Origin: Apostichopus japonicus
Taxonomy: Eukaryota > Echinodermata > Holothuroidea > Aspidochirotida > Stichopodidae
Assembly: GCF_037975245.1 (NCBI RefSeq)
Contig: NC_092569.1
Location: 35,068,668-35,132,667 of the forward strand
Length of the DNA stretch: 64,000 nt
Direction: 5' to 3'
In this document: piece by piece, positions 1 to 12,393 of the stretch
Position numbering within the stretch: position 1 is the stretch's first letter
How the letters are laid out: each line of letters opens with the position of its first letter
Translations under genes and position numbers: made by a program
Notes under the pieces: model-generated
Database searches by the model: none
What the model was told of the DNA's origin: nothing
Seen by the model: only the letters and a program-made list of their open reading frames with translations

Positions 1-108
1 GATATATTAGCTGTTATCATCACTGTGGTTAGGCCAGTAGCCCGTGCTCGCTGGCAGCAACATATTGGGCGAGATGTAATTCCAGATAACAAGCAACGCA
101 ATATTCAA
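1..108 (+). CDS. Possible partial coding exon at the left edge (unrecognised)
   Basis: Frame 1 is open from the first base through 36 codons and ends at CAA followed by GTGAGTG, a strong splice-donor match. The predicted peptide is not low-complexity: it starts hydrophobic (ILAVIITVV) and then becomes basic and polar (RARWQQHIGRD). I do not recognise the family. The open frame runs into the intron and stops at TAA after about 15 more codons. With only one edge visible it could be a true exon of a gene to the left, a transposon fragment, or chance. Confidence 0.25.
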
Positions 109-1220
109 GTGAGTGTATTTATCTGCAAGTGTACTTATGTCTCACAACTTTCATAAGAAAGTTGTTTGAGAAAGATAAACTTAAAAATCATGGTACATTA
201 ATACAAGTTATATAAGCAGACAAGCTAGCTTTAAGTTAATGGAAGATTTAGTTGATATGCCTTTTACATTATAAACCAAATGTATAAAACAAAATAAAAA
301 TAATCAAACCTTACCCATAGCAAGCGATATGTGGACGATATTAGCATAAAGTAAGACAGCAGTTATTGCACGCTTCCGATTGGCAAAGTTCGCCATTTCC
401 GTGAAGTTCTGGCAATGCTTTGTTATAGAAGGAAGGTCGCTGTGCTATAAGTAATACAGGAAGAGGTTTGTGTGTTTGCAATTTTCATTATGGCAGTGAA
501 TAATCTTGTCCCAAGCTCCAAAGTTTATCCGTACCTCTATAAAACTAGAGCACTAGAAATCAAATTATGTTATATGTCAGTTTAGGCCCATATGTACTTT
601 AACATTAGTGTCTTGTTTTTGTATTCATGAACATTGATCGAATTTGATCTGGTTTAATGAAGAAATTGTGTTACGAAAACAAGATTTAATGATTTTGTGG
701 CGAACATCGCTAACATCAGACACATCATCAAGTAACCAGAAGATAAAAAAAACTGTACTAATTCTTAATAAACAATCACATATCCAGGGCAAGTTTTAAG
801 TTGATATTGTAAAGTAGTATTTTATAATATGGAAATTAGGTTAGATATTAGTTCATTCTGATCATACTTCTGTCGATTAGATGTGTAGCTATTGATTATT
901 TTAAGTTTGATCTACATAATCAAATATTCCGCTATTCACTTCATGGTTGGTTAAATATTAACTTGTGTTTGTTGACTTCCGAAGCAGGCTTCCTGGTCAA
1001 TTTCACGTTCATTTTTTTAATCCCTTGATAAGTTAATATGAGTGTCATTTAAAGGACAGCATGCAGTAAATACACAATTGGTTTTAATTTATAACTCATC
1101 CTCTATGATAGTGCAATCATAGCTAACAAGCCGCCATTAAAAAAAATGAAAACAACTATGGCTGTAAACTATACTTATATGTAAGACGGATGAAATTGAA
1201 ATTGCCTTAAAATTGCTTAT
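109..1220. other. AT-rich non-coding stretch
   Basis: No supported gene, RNA or recognisable transposon. If the edge exon is real, the first part is its intron. Confidence 0.4.
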
Positions 1221-1226
1221 TTTTAC

Positions 1227-1367
1227 TATTAAACTTGCCATGAAAGTGCTCACTTGTACTATAAAATGTGTCATGAAAGTGCTAATTTTTACTATAAATA
1301 TGCCATGAAAGTGCTAATTTGTATTATAAAATTTGCCATGAAAGTGTTAATTTGAACTATAAAATGT
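1227..1367. repeat. Minisatellite, about 34-bp unit, four to five copies
   Basis: A unit containing CATGAAAGTGCTAATTTGTA and ACTATAAAAT recurs four to five times with a few substitutions and small indels per unit. No coding potential. Confidence 0.75.
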
Positions 1368-1640
1368 ATAGAGGATCTAGATGTATTCAATACAATAATA
1401 CATCATACTTAGTGTTATACATTTTGTAATAATGGGTTTTGTTTCAATTAATCAGGTGGAGGATTTGTAAATTACAGTGTCTCGAAGGCACATGCAGCCA
1501 AACAGTCAATTGTTACATTAATTATCGATGTAATCATTTTGTTCTTTTTTTTTGTGTGAAGCCTCGTCAAAAAGAGGATCACTGCTCTGGTAAATACAAG
1601 TATAACGACGCGACGATGATTGTATTCACCCGATACATAC

Positions 1641-1926
1641 AGAGAACACAGTAACTATTATTAATCTTAAATATTTGTACCAAAATAAAAACTGGATCGT
1701 GCTATAAACCAGTAGCGTGTGCAAAAAGGTTAACAGTAAGAACTAAGGATATGTGTGATCGCAACCAATCCAGTTTGATGCATTTGTTGGGATTACACAT
1801 ATCCTCAGTTCTTACTGTAATGCTAACAGCACATGCCACCGATTTATCAGATTGATCACCACGATCCAGTTTTAACTGTGGTTAATTACTTTAAAATATA
1901 ACAGTAGTTACTCTAATCTCTGTGTT
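1641..1926. mobile_element. Foldback / MITE-like element with long imperfect inverted arms
   Basis: The two halves are inverted copies. Segment 1733-1760 pairs with 1791-1818 (core GTAAGAACTAAGGATATGTG), 1688-1701 pairs with 1860-1873 (AAAACTGGATCGTG), and weaker pairing extends to about 1641 and 1926. The loop is about 30 bp. There is no ORF of note. No clear target-site duplication was found, so the superfamily is unknown. Confidence 0.65.
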
Positions 1927-1929
1927 AAT

Positions 1930-2990
1930 CGGCTGTTGTCTTGATAAGAGGCGGAAACATTTTAATGTGTCAATATATTAAATTTACTATTGAAAGGCTT
2001 TGCTACCGTTACGAATTCCCATCTTTAGTCACCCTGAAGATACGAATTTGCATGTTAATGTCTCGTTAATGAATGAGTAATTTAGCTTCTAAATTATTTC
2101 ATATATTTTAACTTTTGTCAATACTCTTCAGCATCATGGGCTCTCATTCGAACGATAACTGTACTATTATTGTGATTTGATCGTTGCCGCTACGCTCGTC
2201 TGAGAAATATATTATGCATTGCTTGCAACAGACTAGAAAGTTGAAACATAGCGATTTGGTAACAAGTACCTTTACACCAAAGCGCTAACGGTGGTTAGGG
2301 CATTATCAATTAAGTCAAACTGCGTTATCAAAGATATAAACAGTTTTGATAGTTGTTTAAGTATGCAAAACATGAATGAACATCTGCTATGGATATTCCA
2401 AAGTTCGTTTACTCGCTTTCCCAGTTGATTGATGAAAGTAATATTACAGCTGAACAAAACATTACCAAAATCAGTACTTTTATTGTAATATATGTAGATG
2501 GCAATTTCTTCCATTGCTACATAAAAATGTTGTAATTGCGAGAGACTCAAAAAATACCAATACAATGCAATGTAACACGGATTCTTCAAGTCATTACCTT
2601 ATATCGCGTAAACGGAATGAGTGTCATCCGTGAGATGAAGTCATATAGGCCTATGCATCGATAAAGCTGGTATTTTAAATTTGGCATCCAGCCCTTCTCT
2701 CATATATCCTCCCTCACTCCGATCGTCGTTACGTCTCAACGTCTAATTCACAAAGGACACACACACATCATCTAACAATATTTCTATATACGCGCTTAAA
2801 CAAATTTAATCTTATCTATTACTGCTACATGATGTTCACATCAGAAAATATATGACAAGGCGTTTCTCCTTTGTTCTCATGTTACTACATAGTTTTCCTT
2901 ATATCTAGTTATGCTGAATATAAGAGTATCACAAACTGGATATTTAAATACTTTTAATGATCACCCAAGTTAAGGAAATCAAAAAGTTTA
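1930..2990. other. No recognisable gene
   Basis: AT-rich sequence with a 105-codon open stretch on the minus strand (2272-2589) whose translation matches nothing I recognise and has no supporting splice signals. Confidence 0.35.
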
Positions 2991-2997
2991 AACTCAT

Positions 2998-3222
2998 TTA
3001 TGTTTTCTTAATGTCACAGAAGTGTTCATTGTTTGCTTTATCAAAAACGCATACTCCAGTTTGGTCAGATGGGTTGTAATCTCCATTCAGGTTAGTGTCG
3101 AAACAATATTTATACCACCAGCCACCAAGACAACAATTCACACATCACTGGAAGCAGCATCATTATCGTTGAGAACGGATAGCCTCTATGGTAGTCCATT
3201 GCATTGAATCCTGAATGAGCAA
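2998..3222 (-). pseudogene. Degenerate fibrinogen-related domain exon
   Basis: The minus strand encodes the C-terminal part of a FReD, but in three frames. An N-terminal piece contains MDYHRGYPFST, a middle piece DNDAASSD corresponds to the calcium-binding loop, and a third piece contains CCLGGWWYKYCFDTNLNG followed by DYNPSDQTGVCVF. These are the usual FReD landmarks (FSTxDxDND, GxWWYxxC, NLNG) in the right order. A frame change just after FST and another before the CCLGGWW piece show that it is broken. No matching upstream FReD exon was found between 3.3 and 5 kb. It is the outermost trace of the FReD cluster seen in this window. Confidence 0.7.
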
Positions 3223-3224
3223 GT

Positions 3225-4015
3225 CCAAAAGGAAATCAAAATTGATATTTTAAAATGTTATGTCCTTGATGGGCAGCAGGGCCCGACAACGGAGCCAGTG
3301 AGATGGCCAGGAAAGCACCACAATTTTACGAACAATGATTTTCCACTCGGCCTTGGAAGAAGCGGCGGCCTTTCCACACCACCGGTCTAACTTCTGCCAC
3401 ACCCGGCATAACATCTCACAACTGTTTCATGCTCGTGCATAAAGTGATACCGTATGTAAGGGTCCCACCCATATATCCCTCATAACGACGAAGAACTCAA
3501 TGAGTAAAAAGATTTTATTTAATATAACACTATTGGTTATATGATTTGGTTGGTACCATGACGGAAGTAAAATATTCCAAATTTAAATGTGAAATTCACC
3601 AAAGGAAATGGGCACTGTTTAGACTTGCCATGTATGAATTTACTCAACCTTGACACAGGGAAGCGTTCTTGGAATGGGTGGGTAACATTCCTTACCCCAG
3701 CCTAACCCCATTCCCCACCTCTTCCCGCATCCTACGTCTGGATCACTCTCTGATAAAAAGAAATACATGAAGACTATCGCAAAACGAATTCATTTTTATT
3801 CTTCTCTCATGTCATGAATTTTTAATAACCCTTTTGTGATCATAGCCCAAGCTTCGTGGATGCTATACAATGAAAACAAATGAATAATCAAGTAATCTAT
3901 AGCAACTCGAAATTTCGAACTACTAGAGATGATCGGTAGACATCAGTAGATAAAAGGGTCAAAAGTTCCATATGATAGTCAGAATCTTATATAATTATCT
4001 TAAATCATGAAAATG
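3225..4015. other. Unassigned; includes a GC-richer open stretch
   Basis: About 3250-3420 is richer in GC than its surroundings and is open on the minus strand (tryptophan-, lysine- and arginine-rich, e.g. KAEWKIIVRKIVVLSWP). It may be a retroelement fragment; I cannot name it. The rest shows nothing. Confidence 0.25.
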
Positions 4016-4017
4016 AT

Positions 4018-4275
4018 AAAATGATAAAACGTCGAAATTGTGTAATAACATGCCGAAACTCTGAGATGAAATGTCAACAAATTCTACGGAGATAGAACAT
4101 CCAATGTTTGACATAAACCATAAACATTTCGAGAAGAAGATAACATAGTTTCTTTCTAAAATATGTCGAAATTGTAAGATAAAGAGTAAAATTCTTGAGA
4201 TGAAACGCTACCATCTCCAGAAAAACGCGGAGATTTTGAGATGACACGTCCAACTTTCGATATGAATAATTCACT
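4018..4275. repeat. Degenerate tandem repeat (GTCGAAATT / GAGATGAAA type)
   Basis: Short words such as GTCGAAATTGT, GAGATGAAA and CGAGAAGAAGAT recur at irregular spacing of roughly 25-40 bp. This looks like an old, diverged minisatellite. Confidence 0.45.
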
Positions 4276-4279
4276 ATCC

Positions 4280-6880
4280 GCAGGAGTAGAATTTTTTTTC
4301 CGTAAGGCAATTATCTACACGACAGACGAGGATCATCGCCATGAAGAGATTATAGAAGTTTTACACAAGTTTAGGACTTTAATTGGAAAAATGTGATGAT
4401 TTTCCTGACAAACCCCAGTTAATCCCGACTAACGTCGCTTTGGCATAACAGAAAATAATTTCTCTGTAATGTTGCAGCCCCCCCCCCAAAAAAAAAAAAC
4501 GAGACTCCTCTGACCACCCTGATAAGATGACGACCGTCGGAAAATAATTTCTGAAGAGTGGTTTCCCCTGCCACAGAGACGCCCCTGGCTAGGGTAAACT
4601 TGCTTACGAGATCTTTGTAGTATATATAATTACCCAATTGTTTATAACTTATTAACAATCATCCAGTAACTACAAAAAGCAAAGCTTATTTGCCAGTGCA
4701 ATGTAAGCCAAACATGTAGGTACGTACCGTATGTATAGCAGTTACCACGCGCATTGTATTCTGGGGGTTGAGGGATTTGATTTCGAGATCTGATTGCAAG
4801 TGCGTCGATGTAACGTCGTTAACACAATGTTATGTGTAAATAAAATGCTCAGGAATGTATATATTATACGGGCAAACTATAGTGGTTATTTAAAAAAACC
4901 AGCCTTGTACATGTCTTTGTAAAAAGATATACCGTACTCACTGGTACTACGCCTGTCTGGTAGCCGTAACATCCGCAACCCTGTGAGGGTACGCAGTCGA
5001 TATAACCGTATAAACAAATCCATATGGGCAAATACATTGTGCACCATTTGTGAAGTTACTACAGCATAAGCTGACGCCTTATACACCAACTTTCTCATCA
5101 ATACCTTAAACAAACTTTAATCAATTCCCTCTAATCAGCACAGTATTATGTCCAAAGAAGTCTGAGAATTGTATTTAAACTTTAAGTTAACGCAAATTGC
5201 ATGCACAACCTTGTTTTATTTAGAAAGCTTGATTCCAAATGTAAATTGACATGGCATCTGTGTCATTCTTTGTAATAAAAAGTATACATTAAGAAATATA
5301 CACACTCTTTGCATCGTATCAACGAATGTGCATCCGCCATTTCTCATTAGAAAACACATACATTTGCAAGGTGTCTAAAATAGGTGTTAAAATAGAAAAA
5401 GATTAATAATTATTGCAAGTTCATTTCACTAGCCTATAATCTTCACTTTAACTGTAGTCACGGCTGAAAAAGTTTACAAACTTAGTTACACATTTTTCAT
5501 GAACACGAGAACGATTGAATTAAAAGTACGTCCGCAATATGCAGCAACAGTATCTTGTAACGCAATGTTATCCTCACTACATCCTTTCATAATAACTGCA
5601 AGTTGTCAATAATAACTTAAATGATGATGTTTGTATCGGTCCTGAAACAAATTATGGAACCTTTCCTTCTTTTGATTAGCAATCAGTCAACCAAATTTCG
5701 AATAAGAAACACGATATTGAAACGGGGATCTTGACCGATAGTTTTACATATTTTTCTCTTACGGTTGGTGTAACAGTTTTAATGCCACTGGAATACTCCT
5801 TTAATGGTTCGACTCCCGCGGTATCCAAAAACATCCTTATTTATATTTTCTCAATCAGTATTCTGAGCTCTGCTTGTCGAAAATATAACAGTCCGACGGG
5901 TATTTGCAATGAAAACGACCAGCGTCCTCAACTCTTTACCGGAACTGCCCGATACACTTCACCGATCTATGGTGTGCACGACTTATGCAGTACAGTGATT
6001 GTGTCAACAAAAAAGTTTTCATGTATTACCGGAACTTTTTGGTGTAGCCTCGCGTTAAAAACAGTGCTTACCGTACATGTATGTGGGTTCTTGTTCTTAG
6101 TCAACGGAGAAGTTGGGTATCATTTTAGAATGAAATACCCACATGTGTCAGTCCAAGGATACTTCGCTAAGACAGTTTATGTGCATTATTACAGGAATTC
6201 GACATGAATTTGATGAGAATTTATAATTAAGTCATAATACGACTTCAGAAAAAAAATAGTTGATTCAACCAGAGCATTTTGGTGGGTGATACGAAAGTGT
6301 AGTTCAGGATATGGCTAGGCATACATTAGCCTAAGGTAGAATATCCTTAGCTAACGTTAGGAATAACAACCTACCGCAGTTAGGGTCCTTTGTCAATTCC
6401 ACCTAACATACACTAGGCCTAGACGTACTGTCACTGGAAATGCCAATTGCAACATGGTACAGGCCCAATGCCTAACAGTAGAGCACAAATTTGACTGCTA
6501 CAAGTATGCCTAACCTATGACGTGTACTTTGTGATGCTGTTTTAGGGTGCTATGAACTTTTTTGTCCTGTACATAATTTAAGATATAGACTGGATTACTT
6601 AGTTTCAGTAGTTGAATGGTCAGAACATCACAGTTCATTAAGAAACGTACCACTAGTTTACACGACATTTTTTGCTAGGGAACATATTACTGAATGTTTC
6701 CTATAACAAAATAATCAGCATTCATACTTTAGAATCGAAGTGAATGAGTTTGTATGATGATTGATATGTTTAACATTGTAGACTCTAGCTAGGCAAGCTC
6801 TACGAGATAACTAGCTCGGTATTCTACTATAGATATCACTGTTTAACCATCAGAAATGGCTACTGTGTGTGTGCGGTGCT
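4280..6880. other. Unassigned intergenic DNA
   Basis: Contains a C10/A11 homopolymer pair at about 4479-4500. It also has a 158-codon open stretch (5731-6207, +) that begins without ATG, has no recognised motif and is not counted as a gene. No RNA gene seen. Confidence 0.3.
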
Positions 6881-6885
6881 GCGGC

Positions 6886-7028
<143 letters not shown>

Positions 7029-7627
7029 CGTATACTTATATATAGGCAAATATGTCACCACAACAGAAATACACCAACATCGACCCATGTGACGGCGGTG
7101 CTGGTCCCTGGCCTGCCGACAGAAATAGGAGTTCCGACGGATCGAAAAATGTAATATTTTGTTTTCCTCGTGCATAGTATACCCAAGTACGTTCAGGCTG
7201 GTCTCGGTATGGCTTTGAAAGGCCCAGCTTTCCCAATCTCAAACATGTGTACGTCAGATACAGTTAACATATCTAGGCTAGTATAAGTTAATCTAACACA
7301 CTCAAACCTGTTTCGAATGATATGATAAAAAGGAGTAAGTTTGATAAAAGGTCAGTAATATCACTGCTAATGGTCGCGTTGACGGTTGATGGTTGATCCG
7401 TTGTCATTTTCTTTTAGCCTCAGGAAGATGTTTTGCCTTGGAGGCGTTGCTATTTTTTATTCTCTATACCGCTCAAAGAAACCAGTGAAATCCGGGCAAG
7501 AACGGTCCGTACTTCTTTCTCTAGAGTCATTGGATTTCACCATATGACGTAAGTTGATATACATTGCACTGAACTAGCGAAATTAACTTGTAAAGGCCCA
7601 CTTGTACAGTACTTCCGAATTCGCGGC

Positions 7628-7660
7628 GTTGTTGTGGTGGTGGTGGTGGTGGTGGTAGTG
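7628..7660. repeat. (GGT)n microsatellite
   Basis: About ten GGT/TGG trinucleotide units. Confidence 0.85.
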
Positions 7661-7699
7661 GCGCTTTTCTTCAATAGTAACAAGAACGTTCGGTCGTTA

Positions 7700-7926
7700 C
7701 ACTTGAATCGCTGATATCAACAATTGAATTGTCAACATCAACAACAATATGTACTAGTGATATGTGCAGTTCATTTGTTAATATCATTAAATAAATTACT
7801 GTTTTCATCAATGGATTTGTTGATATCAGCAAATAATTTGTTGAATGAGAAATTCACTTTCTTTTATCAGCAATTATTTGTTGATATCAGCAGTTACTTG
7901 CAGATGTCAACAAGTAATTGGTTATA
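7700..7926. repeat. Minisatellite with TTGTTGATATCAGCAA-like unit
   Basis: Variants of TTGTTGATATCAGCAA and its inverted form occur about eight times, spaced roughly 20-30 bp, with the palindrome GATATC at the centre of most units. Confidence 0.65.
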
Positions 7927-8362
7927 ACAAATATTAAATAAACCATACAACCTACATTTTCTACAGTCTTTGCATCGTGTATCCCGTTTTCGTCAATTAT
8001 TTTCGGGAAGTTCTAATACTGTTTCTGCTACATTACTGGACGAACATTTCTATCAATTTTCAACCTATTAAACGTGATGCCTACTTTGACCGGAATTGGA
8101 CACTCCATTTTCAACCTTTAAGGCTTCTTCTGTAAAGAGAATTTATCAACTTTACAGTAATCGACACCCCTTCTGGAAAGCAAACTCGCCAACTTCCCAC
8201 TTGCAAAATAGCAAAAATAGCACGAGTAGCCATTGATTAGCGATCATGCTACCTCCTTTTATCACTCACTTTTACTATGTATTGATATTACAGCTAGGAG
8301 TTATTTTAATTAATATTTCAAGTATATTTCTCATCTATATTGATTCTCTTTCTCTTTCTCTT

Positions 8363-8469
<107 letters not shown>

Positions 8470-9130
8470 AAATTTTAATTTTGGATGATAATAAGTAATT
8501 TCCTTAACAATGGTACACCAATCCAAAAGTCCCTTTTCATAAAAGTATTACATATTTTGAGGTCAAATAAAATAAAAGAGAATAAAAAAGCTATGTGAAT
8601 ACAAAACAATTTCGTTTGATTTAGGGATATCCTATAACCGTGAAGATAATTAGCCCTATTTAAAGCGTTTTAATCCGCGAAAGTGGTTCTTTTTTATTTC
8701 ATTTTACTACTGATACCAAAACGTGTCCGTGCAACACAATTGATAATTCAAATTCATTATTTACATTCTCATCATCTTGTGAATAGCAGGGTTTAGTAGC
8801 TTCATCAACTACTATTTTATATTTATATAATTATTATCTGCTGGTTTCGGGTAAATTGAAGATCCAACCTTCATTCCTCTGTCACGATGTGGTCTTATAT
8901 AAACGAACCTTTAATAATAAGACTCACACTTCAGTTCTTCACAATCTAAGCTACTGGTGTTTTATTAATATGACCTGATGATCAAGTTCATTGAATGTTC
9001 GTTTAACCAAATCGTCACAATCCTGCCCCCCCCCCTTTCTCGATCCAACCAATTAACATTAGACATCCAGCAAGCAATATTTTTAAAGTCCATGAGTTCA
9101 TGACTTCATAGAAGAAATGGTTGTGAACCT
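8470..9130. other. Unassigned, AT-rich
   Basis: A C9 run near 9027-9035 and no coding or RNA signal. Confidence 0.35.
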
Positions 9131-9132
9131 CT

Positions 9133-10064
9133 CTAAGTACAGTCTAACAAAGGCCTAATTTTCATATCCACTGCCACAACAGAACAGTTTTTATCGCGTA
9201 TAATCCTTTGAAACAAACAAATACCTGTATCTCAAGGAGCACCGTAGATTCCATTCAACATAATATCATGACAAGCATTGAACCACCAGCCGCCGGGATG
9301 ATAAGAAGTATGAGCACAATTTTGGTTGGCTAAGACATTGTCCTGATCGTAAGTTGAAAATTTCATATCTCGATGGTAATCCATTAGTCATATTCTGTTG
9401 AAAGCATAAACGAGAGAGTTTTTTTAAAAGAAGCTTCGTTTAAATTTGAAGGGAACACTGTCGTCATTCTTACCAAATATTTCCTTTTACAATATTTAGC
9501 TAAGTAATGTAAAGCACGTAAACGAAGACTAAAGGTTCCTATAACCTAAACAAGAATGAAAGTTAACAACATTGGCCTCAACTTTGGATTGTGTACTTCT
9601 CTGAGATTTTTTTTAAATGTATTCTAAGAACTTCATTGACATTATCAGATTAACAAATCCCCTTCTCTCTTGCACTCGTCCTAAGCGGTCGATACATAAA
9701 GTACTTCATTAACAAAATCAATATACGTCAAAGTTCAGTCAACTGAATCACACTACTGTTCAGAGGTAGTTGCCATTCGTGGCACAATACGTACCGAAGC
9801 TCCCTGTATAGCTTCCAAGCGTTATCACGTATTGTATTGCCTCGGATCTAACTCGAAACAGGTTTTAATGAAGATATGCACTGTCATCATTGGTATTGTT
9901 GAACCAAATATCACTTCTTAGTTGATGATCTCTCTGAGCTGATATGACGTGTCATTTCTCATTTCCGAGGCAGAAACTAGAACTAAGATCACCAAATCCA
10001 TCTCTGTAGTTATTCCAAGTCTCATAAAATGAAACAGATCCACCACATGCCGCTCCTGAAACAG
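9133..10064 (-). pseudogene. FReD pseudogene; inverted partial copy of gene A
   Basis: Two FReD exons lie on the minus strand. The first (10064-9795) aligns base for base with the FReD middle exon of gene A at 17499-17766, including its acceptor (TTATACAG in A). It carries a 2-bp length change near its start and two in-frame stops, so it is dead. The second (9394-9133) is a last FReD exon with the landmarks MKFSTYDQDN, GGWWFNACHD, LNGIYGAP and VDMKIRPL. It is out of frame with its acceptor and interrupted by TGA at 9232-9234. Homology to gene A extends into the introns on both sides (about 9590-10120 against 17440-17910). This copy retains a last FReD exon that gene A itself appears to lack. 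Confidence 0.8.
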
Positions 10065-10069
10065 CTGTA

Positions 10070-12310
10070 TAATAAGTAACCGCTAATTTCATAGAACTAT
10101 ACTTAGTGTATAAGTCGAAGATTTTGTTGAACCATGATTGGGATTGGGGAGGATCCTAACTCCCAAGGATTTACATTTTCGTTTCACATCATCGGATAGA
10201 ATGCATATAGTTAGTTTCTTACGACGGCAAAAAGGCAACACTGTCCCGGACTTGTGATTGACAGTTAGATGTAATTTCGTAACTCTCATGATAGTAACCA
10301 TGGATAGGACATTATTTTAGAAATATCGGTTGTTTAAATTCTTTTTGTACCTACTTTTTACCCAAAATGGTGCCCTACTTTAAAAAAATGGCGCCAGAAT
10401 TTGTTTTGTAGCTCGGATCGACTTGACGCACTAAGGTTATGTCGTTTCAAGTTCCAGTTCTAACTTAACGTTATGTTTGCTATAACTTTATTAACACTGG
10501 CGGGATGGGTCAAAGGGGAGGGGTGATCGAGGAGAACTTGTGGTAAAATATGGAGGGTGCTTATATGAAAAACTTATGAACAATATTGTTCACCAGGTCT
10601 GCTTTAGATGTTGCTACGGATTACGTATGGAAATCTGATGGCGTTGTAAATTATGAGGGGATTGAAACAAGTGATCAGATTTTAATTTGTTCGGGCGATA
10701 TGATTTGCCTTTAGAGTGTAGTTTGAGCTTTGTTTTGGAATTACAATGTCTCAATGATTTGGTCACGAATGTGTAATCATATATATTGCCCTCCAATATA
10801 TAGGACTAGTAATATTAATCAGTTCAACATAATTGTTAAAATAGCTGTTTAAACAATTACGGTATGTTGTATATATTTATTTAATTTGGCTGCATACGTA
10901 CGTACGTGTATCATTACAATTTTAGTGATATATGTGGCATGAATTAAAAGGGAACATATATTGGTTTATGGTGGTCGCAGTGACTAATGACCTGTTTTCT
11001 TCACGGTCCACTTGATTAGGTCTCTCATCATAATTTGTCGTTGGGATTTATCTTTGTTTCTTCATTCAGCCAGTTGTTTAGTTTATACAGTAATTTTGTG
11101 CAGGGTGGTACCGTTTCTTTTCAAACGTTTACTCAGTATGCTGGGTAATCATGACTTGTTATTGCAGTTAAATGATTATTCCCCTATGTTGAATGTGAAG
11201 AATGCATAATTACTTTGCTTTTGGATACGTCCTACACAAGTCAATAAAAATGAATAAAATTCATAGTAAAATGAAGATCATACTACTCGTTCAATAACGG
11301 TTCGAAGTAATTTCTAGCTATATATAACCATAAGAACATTAGTGGTATCCCGTGTTTACAAACGTTTTCCAACAGTTATAAAGTATTGAATAATAGAAAA
11401 GCTGCGGTAAAGTTGTTGTTCAAACGTAATATTGTTGCTGGTTATATTGTAAACATTACATCTTGGCTAATGTGATACGTAATGACTTTGTCGGTTAAAA
11501 ATTAACGTTTCAACCTCACCCGTTCACAAAAGAAGAATATTTTCCTCCTCATGTATATGTCAATTTACTGTCATTTGTAAATGCAAGTTCAGATCCTAAA
11601 GAAATGTTGTCTAATATAATCATTCATTCTGCTCATTTATTTCTTACTCTTTGTTTGCGGAAGATTTTTCTTCGTTTGCGGAAGTTCCACTAACCTATTT
11701 TGCCAGAAATCCAAACCGTTGGTAATTTTACAAATTTGTTCATGATATATTTTAAGGTCATAAACATTAGTGATTTCGTACACAAGCAGTTACTTCTTAA
11801 TCAACGCTGCGAATCTTTCCATTCAATCTAGGTCGGCTGTGAAAACAAGAGCCCTCGTTGATATTACAAACAGTGAGTTACAATATAAACAATATAAAAA
11901 AAAAATACGTTTTCTCAAATAACGACCCCAAAATCACAAATATAAGACATAATAAAAATTCATTAATTCAATTATAAAGAATTAGGTCTGTTTATTGATT
12001 ATATATCATAGATTTTTAATATTGTGTCTCTGCGTATTATTCTGAACAAGTAGACTTTATATTGTATTCCTAACGACGTCAATATCTTTGGATCATAGTG
12101 TGGCTGTTTTCATTTTCTTTTGTCGCTTTTGGCGAATATTAACATTAACAATAATGCCGAACTTAAATCACGTGATCGGTTGTGTGTTCCCACAAACTTC
12201 GGTATCTGCGTAGCAACACGAGGGTTTTCAAAGTAACTTAGAACATTGATGAGCTTGACCAGGAATTATCCAGAAAAACTCTTAGTTTCTACTAAACATT
12301 GAGAAAGGAA
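10070..12310. other. Unassigned region upstream of gene A
   Basis: No recognisable exon or transposon. The last few hundred bases should contain the promoter of gene A, but I see no convincing TATA or initiator placement. Confidence 0.35.
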
Positions 12311-12311
12311 G

Positions 12312-12393
12312 ATGAGTGGAATTCAGTTTTCGTGTATCTTTCATTGCTTCCTTCTTGGTATTTGCATTTATTCTTCGATGGCGGGAAGCGTTG
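12312..12393 (+). CDS. Gene A exon 1 (signal peptide)
   Basis: ATG at 12312 opens 27 codons with a hydrophobic core (FHCFLLGICIYSS) typical of a secretory signal and ends with G before GTAAGT, phase 1. Confidence 0.75.

Noticed and set aside
5731-6207. 158-codon open frame
   Set aside because: No ATG start, no domain, no splice sites or codon bias that I can argue for; chance or old transposon sequence.
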